A stretch of DNA of 64,000 nt from Neckera pumila (taxonomy: Eukaryota; Streptophyta; Bryopsida; Hypnales; Neckeraceae). Below, one piece after another: positions 11,140 to 21,669 of the stretch. The stretch covers positions 682,001 to 746,000 of the forward strand of contig OZ018408.1 of assembly GCA_963969595.1 (NCBI GenBank), read 5' to 3'. The notes below the pieces were generated by a model. It was given only the letters and a program-made list of their open reading frames with translations. It searched no databases and was not told the DNA's origin. Every line of letters begins with the position of its first letter. Within the stretch, counting starts at the first letter, position 1. The position numbers and the translations under genes are program-made.

Positions 11140-12124
11140 CGAAAATTTCCAAGTTGTGGATTGACACAAGTGTTAACGAAAGGCCGGCCATTCCGTCCTA
11201 ATCCACTTGATAATTTCAAAACAAGCAGCTATGAGAGGCTCTGTCTGTCCGTCGATGTAGCAGTGGCTTGCTTTTTGAATAAAGATCTTCCTTAAATCCT
11301 AAATTACAAAGTCCATATTCTAAATGATGAATAGAATGTTGTAGATAAAGGGTCTGTGGAAATACATCGCTAATTTGATGCAGAGAGCCAAAACAAGAAA
11401 AAAAACTCTAATTAAAAATATATATTTTTTAGTTGCACTGCAGTGAAATTGTTCAATGAATTAAGGGATCACTTGGTTAGCCGGAAGGAAGTCTTTTTTA
11501 ATGTTCTGTCATACTGCATTTAATAAAACCCGGAATGTTCAGCCGTCCATTTCCAATCCACTTGTCTACATACCTTCAAAACAAGAAGCTATGAGAAGCT
11601 TTGTCCTTCCATGTAGTAGTGGTTTGCTTTTTGAATAAAGATCCTACTTAACCCCTAAATTACAAAGTCCATATTCTAATTGATGAATAGAATGTTGTAG
11701 GCAAATGTTTGGTTGTCCATGATTCCTAATCCACACATTTACATACCTTCAAAATAAAAAGCTATGAGAGGCTTTGTTTGTCCATATAGCAATGGCTTGC
11801 TTTTGGAATAAAGATCCTACTCAATCCCTGAATTACAAAGTTCATATTCTAAATGATAGATAGAATGCTATGGGCAAATGTTTGGCCAGCCATTCCTAAT
11901 CCACACATCTACATACCTTCAAAATAAGAAGCTATGAGAGACTATGTCTGTCCATATAGTAGTGGCTTGCTATTGGAATAAAGATGTTATTCAAATCCTA
12001 AATTACAAAGTCCATATTCTAAATGATGAATAGAATGCTTGGGACAAATGTTTGGCTGGCCATTCCTAATCTACTCGTCCACTGTACATACCTTCAAAAC
12101 AAGCAACTATAAAGACTTTGTTTG
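11140..12124 (+). repeat. 172-bp degenerate tandem repeat
   Basis: Five copies of one unit are visible. The block AGCTATGAGAGGCT...TGTCCATATAGTAGTGGCTTGC recurs near 11230, 11589, 11761, 11932 and 12104. Spacing is 171-173 bp between the last four. The first two are about 360 bp apart because unrelated sequence (about 11340-11520) lies between them. Units also share GAATAAAGAT and TACAAAGTCCATATTCTAA. They are non-coding, AT-rich and diverged, so the array is old. Confidence 0.85.
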
Positions 12125-14350
12125 TCTATGAAATATAAAATAAAAATAAAAATCTAATTTAAAAATCTAAAAATTTGTTTCCCTAAGATTTTACTTTTAT
12201 CTTCATGGAAAACTTTGATTCATTCCCTTTAAATTTGTTATAGGCAATCCTATTTTCCAAGCAATGAGAGCATATTCTTGAAAAAACAAGTTGTAGGATT
12301 CATTTGAAAATGCAAGTTTCACAGTTTTTCAAAAAAAGAAATTCACAAGATTAACCTGTAATTTCATGAGTGACCATATATGATCACTCCAAAAATTTTG
12401 GCTTATTTGTGTGTGAGCTATTGAATTCTTTTATGGTTCAAAATCTTTTTACAAATAGTATTTATAGGTGGAAGCAGAGGGTTGCTATTATGGAGCATAG
12501 GAGTGTGAGTCCATGAGCCTAGAATACTTTGCACCTATGTTAGAGGTGTATGTATTATAGAAATTGTCTATGATTATAGGGTATATATGTTACAAATACC
12601 CATATTAAAGGTGTTTATGATACATATACCTTCTATAGTGTGTCCAATATCTATATTATAGGTACCTATATTGTAGGTTCAATGGTCACAAGCTTGCATT
12701 CTTGGGCTCACATACTAGCACCGTTGGATAGAAGCACGCTACAACAAGCCAACTTGGCCGTAACCACTCCTTACTTTGAAAAATCTTCATTCTAACTCTT
12801 GAATATGAGTTGAAATATGAAAAAAAATTGTAGTACATTGTTTTTTAGTTATAGCTACTTGACCTAATGCAAAACAAAATTAATTATGTTAAGTTTCTAA
12901 ATATTAAAAGGGCCTAAATGTAGTTGTAACCATTGCTTAATTGGATTCATGAAGGACCCATTATAGATGATTTAAAGACTGTTTTAGATTAATAAGCAAC
13001 ATTTTTTGGTAAAATATTCCAATAAGAATTCATTATGGACGACTTAAGGTCTATTTTAGATCAATAAGTGACAATTGTTTGATCAAATATTCCAATAAGG
13101 ACCTCCATAAGCACCTCACTAACGTCTACATGTGGCTCCTATTAATGTGCTTGGATCCTCATGGTTAACTATTAGAGGCTTTTATCTTTCACTAAAAAAG
13201 AAAAATATTTTATTTTTTATTTTTAAGGAGGTTGTCAAAGGCATATATGTACCATTAATGGAAGAGTAAAGGTTACCAATTTTACTTGATTTCCCAGCTT
13301 TAAGCAAAGCTTGTCAATTTCACTTGATTTGAGATCTAATCAAGTATTTATTCATTTGCTTTGAAAATGGTTCAATATAAAGAGAAAAAAAATTTCATGA
13401 TTTTCACCATTGAAAATTTAAGTTGCAAGTGTTGATTTGGAATTATTTGTGCTTCTACTTTTTTTTTTAAATTCAATTTCAACAATTGCAAGGTAGATTA
13501 TGTAATGAGTTTAATAGCTCTTCATTTGAACTTTAAGGTTTCTAGAAAATCACTTTAGTGTGCAAACACAATTTCTAGTTGTCCATGCCACCTCCAACCC
13601 CAAAAAACCTTGTATGCAAATTTCTCAAACATTACAAGTGGAGAAGGGCAATACACTAAAAATCGGATAAGTACGTTTTTCTTGTTATAATCTCACAATT
13701 CAAAACTAGTTAGCATTCTAATAAGCAAACTCTTTAAACATCTATACAATTAGATTTTGAAAAAAAAAAATTACTTCATTGGAAACAACTACAAGTCCAT
13801 GCTCTTTTTTTATAGGAAAAACACACTTTGAAAGGTTTTGGGCACTTAGGGATTAAGATCTCTTGCCTGGACAAACAATCACCATTGAATTAGTATGTTT
13901 TAATTCCATCCTAAAGCTATTAATGGTTTAGTTTTTCCTTCAATTTAAAACCTATTTCTATTTATCAAATTTTTAATGAGTAAAAATTTAGTTGTTGTTT
14001 TTTGAAGTTTTTTTTTTCTAGACTTCAAACTCAACATGAAAATTTAGAAATACAAAATTAGAAATTCAAAATCAAAAATGCAAAAAAATTTAAACTAAGA
14101 AGATTTAAAGTAAAAAAATCTAGTCAAGCAAGGTGCAAAAAACTTTGTTTTTTTTACTTTAAATACAAATATCTTGCAATCTATGCAGTCAATTTTTTTT
14201 TAAATTTCTTCCACACATTTTTACACTAGTCTAGTACAAGTTTCCATGGTTATATATGCAAAAATATAATCTTTAAAATTTCTTTGCTCTTTCCAATTTC
14301 TTTTTGAATGGGTTTTGATGGAAAAAAGGCCTTGGGACTTTAGAGGTTAA
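12125..14350. mobile_element. TTAA-flanked element copy G, split by a nested element
   Basis: 12150-12350 and 13857-14346 align in order with the left-middle and right parts of copy D (43650-44540) and copy E (45896-46741). The right end reads GACTTTAGAGG followed by TTAA (14347-14350). Its middle is separated by 1.5 kb of unrelated DNA (copy H). The left end is not found; the 172-bp tandem array directly abuts the remaining part. Non-coding. Confidence 0.65.
12351..13856. mobile_element. TTAA-flanked element copy H, nested inside copy G
   Basis: TTAA at 12351-12354 and again at 13853-13856 bound a 1498-bp insert with ends CCTGTAATTT and CACTTAGGGA. Removing the insert with one TTAA rejoins the sequence so that it lines up with intact copies D and E across the junction (ending in ..CAATCACCATTGAATTAG, versus ..CAATCTCACCATTGAAATTAG in E). 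That is what an insertion at TTAA with a 4-bp duplication leaves. The inverted repeat is weak, and there is no coding capacity. Confidence 0.65.
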
Positions 14351-16184
14351 ACTTTTAAGGAGAGCACTTTACTTTATGAACAATTTGGTGAAATGTACAT
14401 AAATATTATATTTGTACAAAGATGTAAGGAAAAATTTGTAAACATTTCCAAAAAAAACAAGGCTTAAGTCCTAACTAAGGACCACAAGGCCACCAAGTGG
14501 CTTTTACAACTATAGTAAATTTGTAGAAATTTCAAAATGTAAACCTCACTAATCGTCCATGAACAACAAAAAGACCCTAGAAGATTCTTTTTTTGCTGAA
14601 TCCATCCATGCAATACAATCAAGAAATGATTGAATGTGCAAGTTTTGGTGAATTTTTTGAGAATGGAGAAGAAGCTTTGGGCTGTCAATTTACATCCTCA
14701 TATCTTTTTTCCACACCTTAAAATGATTTGAAAAAAATTACACATCAAAATTATAATGATATGTATATGTGGGAAAAAAAATCAAAGTTTTTGGAGCATG
14801 TTTGAGGATTCCAATTTCAATGTACAAAATATTGCCTAACAGGCCGAACATCTTTCATCAATCTTGTCAACGGTGGCATGTTCTTAAAAATTGTGAGATT
14901 TGGTCGATCTTTTTTTCATAGGAAAACTACATAAGAGTCTTCTTTCATTTCCATGGTGGTAATCATCAAAATTATTATGCTTGTTACAAAGAGCTAGTCA
15001 AGGAAACAAGTGCTATGCTCAAACACCTTTGGTCTTGTAAGGGTCACAGGGTTGATTGCATGAATTAATGGTTGAAGATTTCAGGATGACACTATTTACC
15101 TTAGAATCATTTGTGGTTCTCTCCACAAATCTTGTTAATGTTGCCAGGGAATGAAACAGGAAAATGCAGTAACAAAAAAAACTAAAAGTGTACAGCACCA
15201 CACTTGTAGGTAATATTATCGGGAAGTTGACAAGAGTCCCCAAGGTCTCCGTACTCGGGCATTATAGATTTTACATCCAATATCAATTTCTCATTTTAAC
15301 TCTTCATCCAATTTGTTAATTTCTTGCAATAGTTTACATTGGGCAATGCCCTCTTTTGGAGGCATTGCCCTATACATAATCATTATTCTTTATGAGATGC
15401 ATAGACATAATGGGATTGTTGATGAAGAACATAGGGTAACTACAAATTTATTGTCTAGATTGGCATGATTAATTAATACGTGTCTCAATTCTTATTATTT
15501 TTGTTACAAATCATAGTAGCCATGTTTTGAGCCAATCTGGTATATAATTTAATTGATATATCTCTTGTTGCTCGGTAATTCAAGAACAATTCATTTTTAG
15601 ACCAGATTGGTTCATAACTTGGCCATTATTTACTACTTAATTCATAAAGCTTTTCAAGATTTATCCAAATGGCTACTACTAACTAAATTTTGTCCCCACA
15701 TTTGAAATATAGAGAATGAATAAAATAAAATTCTTATGATATTCATATCTTGCTCAAGTATTGATAAAATGAAGAGTTTGTTCTCTAAAAGGTACACTAA
15801 TTTATCCTAATAGTGTATGTGACACTAATTTACCAAAGCCATACTATTTTGAATTAGTGCATGTTGGAATATTATTATATTGTACCAATTTTCACAAAAA
15901 TAAAATTTTTTAGTGACACTTAATATTTCTAGGTGATGCTAATTTCCCCCCTTATACTACTCATGTTATATTCTTATTATATTGAATCATTTGAATGAAG
16001 TAGGATTTCAAAGTTCTAATACTAATACATTTAATATTTAAATCATCTTTAAACCTCATTCAAATGACTTCAAGTTCATGGTGCTTTGCAAGAGCATATC
16101 AACAAAATATGATCATCCATCAAATTCCACCTAATTATTTGAACACAATGAAATTTCAAAATTAGACGCAAATAGTAATAGCAT
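14351..16184. other. AT-rich DNA without a recognised gene
   Basis: Only short frames lacking domains. A small hairpin sits at 15340-15371. Most of the interval looks like old transposon debris, but I could not tie it to a family in this window. Confidence 0.4.
15340..15371. other. short perfect hairpin
   Basis: GGGCAATGCC and GGCATTGCCC are inverted complements separated by about ten bases. A run of Ts does not follow, so it is not a typical Pol III or bacterial-type terminator. Function is unknown and it may be chance or a transposon footprint. Confidence 0.4.
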
Positions 16185-16338
16185 TTGGTGATCTGATGAC
16201 AGAGAAGCCAACGACTAAAGCCCCGATGAACGGTGGCCGTAACTATAACAGTCCCAAGGTAGCAAAATTCCTTGTCGGGTAAGTTCCAACCCGCACGAAA
16301 AGTGTAATGATTTGGACACTATCTCGGAGAGAGATTCA
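16185..16338 (+). pseudogene. plastid 23S rRNA fragment in the nucleus (NUPT)
   Basis: About 150 bases follow domain V of organellar 23S rRNA: GGTGATCTGATGACAG, then CGTAACTATAACAG, CTTGTCGGGTAAGTTCC, CCCGCACGAAAAG and ATCTCGGAGAGAG. The 'cggagagag' ending fits the plastid form; a mitochondrial 26S source is less likely but not excluded. Compared with the conserved sequence as I remember it, nearly all changes are G to A or C to T. It is far too short to be an rRNA gene. Flanks are ordinary AT-rich nuclear DNA. Confidence 0.88.
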
Positions 16339-18240
16339 TAATTTGTTCAAATTATGTTCAGTTGAAGCACATAAAAAATCTATATTCATTGATTTTCAAA
16401 AGTCTTCTAATGATTAATCAATCATCACCAACTTTTAAAAATGAGCAACAATGATTGATTAAAAATATAGGCTGAATTTTCATCAAACTAGTGATGTCAT
16501 TTAGAGCATCATTTAGATGTTCAATCATTTTTGTTTGTTGTGAAAAAATAAAATTTGAAATAGAAGATCTTTTAATTCAAATAATTTTCAATCCAATAAT
16601 GAAATTCTATGAGATATCAATGTTAAAATGTGTGCATTTTAAATTCTGATGTAGTATCGAGATTTTTTTAATTTAATTAATGAAAGAAGTGAAATTCAAA
16701 ATATATGATTTTGGGGTGAAGTAGTATCAATTATTGTTAAATACTTTTAATTTAAAAATAAAATATTGTTCTTTTCTTCAATAATCATAATATTAGACAA
16801 AATATTATTCAAATTATAGTGTGGATGTCTAGACCTACTGAAAACAATAACATAGGATCAGATGAAAAGTGCATCGAAAAATTCATATCAAATGTCACTA
16901 CAGATATATTCTGTATAAAAAATTATAATAAAATAGCAAAATTTCTATCAAAATTTGAAATTAGAGAAAATGAGAAACTATAAATTAAGAGAAATGATTA
17001 TGCTAAATTGACCAATTTGTTTTGAATTTGCCTGTCAGTAATTGACAAATGGTTATTCCTTTCAATGTTAGAAAGATGCTCACTTATCAGCCAAATCCTT
17101 TTTTTTCGTTTTCTTGTTGGTGGGGCAACATGCACCTGGAATGTAAGCAGTTAAGGGAAAAACTTCACAGCCTCTTGCCAAGTCTAAGATGCAGTAACAA
17201 CGAAAAAGAGACATACAAATTGTATAGACTCAAACTATTTGATGATTTTGCTTGCCAATGAAGGCTTGCAATGTTTGAAGCAGCAAATTAACGTACTAAA
17301 TAGCATCATGGGGATGACACACATCACCTAATTCTCACCCTAGAAGAGGCACAAATGCTCTTGTAAAGCAAAAGATCGACCTTGCTTACTGAACATGAGT
17401 ATTGTCTTCGTCACCTAATGTGCAGAAATCGATCCACAATATCAAATCACAACGTAAACAACATTCACACCAGGAGCGTGAACGTAATTATTCCGAACTA
17501 ACGCGCAAATAACAATCTACCATCAGCTTTGATAGACCTGACCATGAAATCTGAAGTTGACGGCCCTTGCTTGGGCCATCGCTTCCATGATTTTGAATTG
17601 GAGACGGAGCAGCATCAACCATCCGAAACGCCAAATTGCTTAACAATGTTGTTCAACTAATTCTAATCGACTCCTTTGTCACACTTCACCTCCCGGCTAC
17701 TAAATTACTGTAGTTCCGAAAGCAATTGTTAGATCTCTAAAAACATACTTACGTAGGAAGGGAAATTCTAAGCTCAAAACAGAATGACCAGCAGCAGTCT
17801 GCTACAGGAGAGTTGCAGCTTGCATTAACTGAACCAGTAACGAGGCTCGGACAACAGTGGTAAATACTCTCATAATTTGTCTCAAGCATGCCGGAAGACA
17901 TCATTCTACTAAGCAGATATTATTTAATTGAAAACTCCCAAACTTCATCAGATCATCCGTGAGCAGGATTGGTGCAAGAAAAAAAAAGTCAGCGAATATA
18001 GAGCCCCAAAATGATAATGATGGCGATGGTAACTTCTGAAAAAACAGAGAACAGTTATATGATTCATTAACCAAGCAAGGCGAACTAAACAACCAATTGA
18101 ATCCAGTCCATTCTGCTTCCCTTGATTGCATCGTTTTGTTGTTTGCGATGAAACGAATTCGAACCAGCTGCTACTGCTTCTTGCTTTCCTGAATCACTAG
18201 GAACAAGGGGCCCTCACAGCACCACTTCCACTGATCGCTC
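16339..18240. other. no recognised gene; upstream of aspartic protease
   Basis: 16339-17040 is very AT-rich. From about 17270 to 18240 the composition is more gene-like, but no exon with a recognisable domain was found. The frame at 17049-17261 has no domain and no splice partners that I could find. Confidence 0.4.
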
Positions 18241-18264
18241 ATGTTACACCTGCCCCCCGAGTAG

Positions 18265-18271
18265 TATAAAT
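18265..18271 (+). promoter_or_regulatory. TATA box of the aspartic protease gene
   Basis: TATAAAT lies 95 bp upstream of the ATG at 18366, with a pyrimidine-rich stretch shortly after it. The position fits a transcription start near 18295-18305 and a 5' UTR of about 60-70 bases. Confidence 0.65.
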
Positions 18272-18365
18272 CCAAGCTGAAGCTCAACGTACCTAGCACA
18301 TTAGCCATTCAACTACTCCAGCTGTGGAGTCTTTGAGATCCTGATAGACCTTCGGCCTCTGCAAT

Positions 18366-20468
18366 ATGGGCATCATAACGCGGGACGTTGTGTTGTGTGC
18401 TCTAGTTCTCGTTCAGCTTCTGTGCGTTGGTCAGAGTTACCGAGGGGTCCACATCCTTGGTGGTCGAAAGCTGGAGCTGCCAAAGCGTGGTCTCTCGAAT
18501 GCTGCAGACGATATCAATGTAAGAAATCAAGGACATGACTATTGGAGGTGTCTTGTTGGAAGAACACCACATAAATGACTTGCAGATCTAAATAAATAAA
18601 GGTTATAATTGAGAATCCTCACGCTTGCAGACATACTACACGAACATGCAGGTGAAATGTGGGGTTGTGATTATTAATTCGTCTAAGAGGACGTTGGGTG
18701 GATGTATGGTGATTGTATATCAAGCTTGAGAACAGATTGAATGAGAGTAGCACAAATACCAGAGACAAAAACGTAATAGAGTGAGTTGTAACATAGGTTT
18801 AGAGCGAAGCTTGAAAAGAGAAAGACTTGTAGGTCACTCCAATACAAATATTTAGCACAATGATCACATTCAAATCAAGGCAACTATCAGAGCCACTAAC
18901 CTGGCTACTATTCTGGTTTTCAGGTCTTACGGTCCCACCTCATGCATAGGGACGGTCTTCAAATAAACACATCAGCGAAATCTCTGAGTGAGAGATTTCT
19001 GGATGCCGTAAAACGCAGCCAGAGACGCATCGAGCAAATGCAGAAGAAGCTCCAACGGCTCACAGAGGATTTGGAGAGTCCAGTGTCCATTGCTAATGGC
19101 GAGTATGTGATGCAATTCTCCTTGGGCACACCTCCACAGCAATTCAAAACCATTGTTGACACTGGCAGCGACCTGTGCTGGGTTCAGTGCGTCCCCTGCA
19201 TGCGCTGCTTCCAGCAACCCAACGCTTTGTTCAACCCGTTGGCCTCCAGCTCCTATTCACAAGCGGAATGCATGGACACTTTGTGCAGTGTTAGCGCCAC
19301 TTGAACACTCCTCGTACACCCATTTAGTTCAGTCACAAGATTTCTTACTTTGACATGAAGTCAGGAAATTGAAAAACGTCAAAAAACTGCACGTGAATGA
19401 TAAAGTAACTGCCAAACAATTGCACCAAAGTACTAATTGATTTGCTTATTGACAGGCTCTTCCTCGGCCAACATCTTGCAGTGCGAGAAATACCTGCATG
19501 TATTCTTATGCCTATGGTGATGGCTCCAGCACCCGTGGGGACTTGGCCTTTGAGACTGTCACCCTAGAAGGCTCGGCGCTGTCACATGTAGGATTTGGCT
19601 GCGGGCATAACAACCAAGGTACATTTGCGGAAGCGGATGGGTTGATTGGCTTGGGCCAAGGGCCGCTATCGCTGCCTTCACAGCTGAGGTCTTCCATTGC
19701 GGAAATCTTTTCCTACTGCTTGGTGGAACAGACTTCTCCTGGGACACCTTCCAGTCCAATCACCTTCGGAAATGCAGCTGAGAATTCAAATGTCCGGTAC
19801 ACGCCGTTACTTACGAATGTGAACAATCCAAGCTATTATTACGTTAACGTGACGGGAGTCAGTGTTGGCGGCCACAGAGTCCATACCCCTCCGTCAGCGT
19901 TTCGCATTGATAGCAACGGCAATGGAGGTGTCATCCTTGATTCTGGAACTACAATTACCTCGTGGAGACAAGCAGCCTTCAACCAAATCGTCGCGGTACT
20001 TAATTCTTCAATCTCTAAATTCACTAACCTTGGCATGTTTGCATGAATGTTCTATAGTACCATAAGGACACACAGCTTCTTTTAGGGGTGATAAGTTGGT
20101 GTTATGAACATACCTGTTTTGTTTGATTGTGGGAACACTTGTGTAAGCAGGCCTTTCGACAACAGATTGCATATCCTGAGGTGGATGCGTCTCCGTATGG
20201 TCTGAATCTCTGCTACGATGTTTCAGCTGTTTCAGCTTCAACTTTAACTCTGCCGGAGATGGTGGTGCATATGAGAAATGTCGATTATGAGATTCCTGTT
20301 CCCAACCTGTTCATGTATGTCGAAAATTCGGGGAGTCCTGTGTGTCTTGCCATGGGACCTGCTGACGACTTCTCAATCATTGGAAACATCCAACAACAAA
20401 ACAATTTGATCGTGTTTGATTTAGCGACTCAGCGCGTTGGCTTCCAAGCTACTCAATGTGATACGTAG
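18366..20468 (+). CDS. nepenthesin-type aspartic protease, secreted, 4 exons
   Basis: Exons: 18366-18518, 18924-19289, 19456-19995 and 20151-20468, all GT-AG and phase 0, giving 458 residues, normal for plant A1-family atypical aspartic proteases. Residues 1-25 are a signal peptide (LCALVLVQLLCVGQS). The propeptide to about residue 105 includes a basic, Gln/Lys-rich helix. The first catalytic motif, DTGSDLCWVQC, starts at D130. It is followed by the Cys-rich nepenthesin insert (CVPCMRC), which marks this family. The flap tyrosine lies in YSYAYGDGSST. The second catalytic motif, ILDSGTT, has its Asp at 335. The C terminus carries SIIGNIQQQN and ends in a Cys-containing TQC block. One N-glycosylation site (NVT) is clear. 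It probably acts in the apoplast or vacuole, and the substrate is unknown. A TATA box lies at 18265. All catalytic residues are present, so it looks active. Confidence 0.94.
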
Positions 20469-21669
20469 TAAGTACTTTCTCACGGAAATCACCCAAATTT
20501 GTCCATGACGATAAATGACATTCAAATTAGCCACGTCAAAAGTAGTACTTTGTAGATGATCTGTTCGGAGCAAGGAACCTGAATTGTCATTGTTCATGCA
20601 TTGCAAATGGTTTCTAAGTTACATGTAATAGAGAATGCTGCTAAGATGACTACTTAAACATGAGGTTCTCTTCAATCTTGAGAAAATAATTCTAAAGGAG
20701 AGTATTCATACCGTCCGTCTTGACAAGAATCAAATCGCTCCGACTGGAATTTGATAGTCACTCATTATAGTCAGCACCGTCACCCTAATCGAGATCAGGA
20801 CACAGTTCTTCGATGCAATGCAAACCGACGAAAGCTCTATCTAGATTTCTGCTGCAATTCCTTCACAAATTCGAACCAATTCAAACCAGTTCAAACTTAG
20901 TAAGACCAGATGGGAATAACATCTCGGAGAAACATTTTCTGATGATAATGTTTCATGAACAGACTTGAGCAACTTCTTGGAACAGAGAAGTGTAAACAAA
21001 AGTCTCGACCTTCCGATACTTTCAGATACTGAATTACTCTACGTGACCAAGAAATTGCAGTAAACCTTAGACAAATGCAAGTAGAGAATATTAATTCAAA
21101 GTCACAATTCTCCTGAACAGAGCACCACCAATCGACCAGGCTGCTCTCCAAAATATCAAAACCTGCAATGCTGTCCATGTGGAACTACCACGAAGGCCGC
21201 AATAGATCTGTCACTTAGTAACTAAAAATGCAAGTATTAGAATAGGAATGTCTACTGATGTCAAAATAGATCGTCAAAGATTTATAAAGAGCGTGTAGTC
21301 CAAAACTTTAGAAATTTGGTCCAGTATGAGCCTTTTTTGGTTCACAATAAAAACCCTCACCATCTGCCTGATGTTTTTATAGGCACGTCGAAATTTAGTG
21401 AAAATATATAATATGTGTTGAATTGAGGGCATTTGGGGCAAGATTGACTTTGAGCTAAAACCAGCGTCACATTGTGCTGTGCAATCTTTGTCGCCTAATG
21501 TTTTCAGTCGTGATGCTGCGACTTCACTCCTAACCGATACAACTACACTAGGAGCTCAGAATGTACCTCTTGCCCCCAATAAAAATGCTGTTCTGACTTT
21601 ACATCTCACATGGACTTTGCCGAACTGAATCTATTGTCAGCCAAAATAGGCTGTTTGTGTCCGATACAA
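20469..21669. other. intergenic region between convergent genes
   Basis: 3' flanks of the protease (+) and the Rab escort gene (-). No further coding exon or repeat was recognised. Confidence 0.5.

Noticed and set aside
10993..11295. 100-codon plus-strand frame
   Set aside because: Its second half lies in the first unit of the 172-bp repeat, and no domain or splice partner is visible.
16185..16338. A functional organellar rRNA gene
   Set aside because: Only about 150 bp of domain V is present, with many substitutions and no flanking rRNA sequence.
18959..20241. Antisense frames across the aspartic protease
   Set aside because: Shadows of exons 2-4, with no domains.
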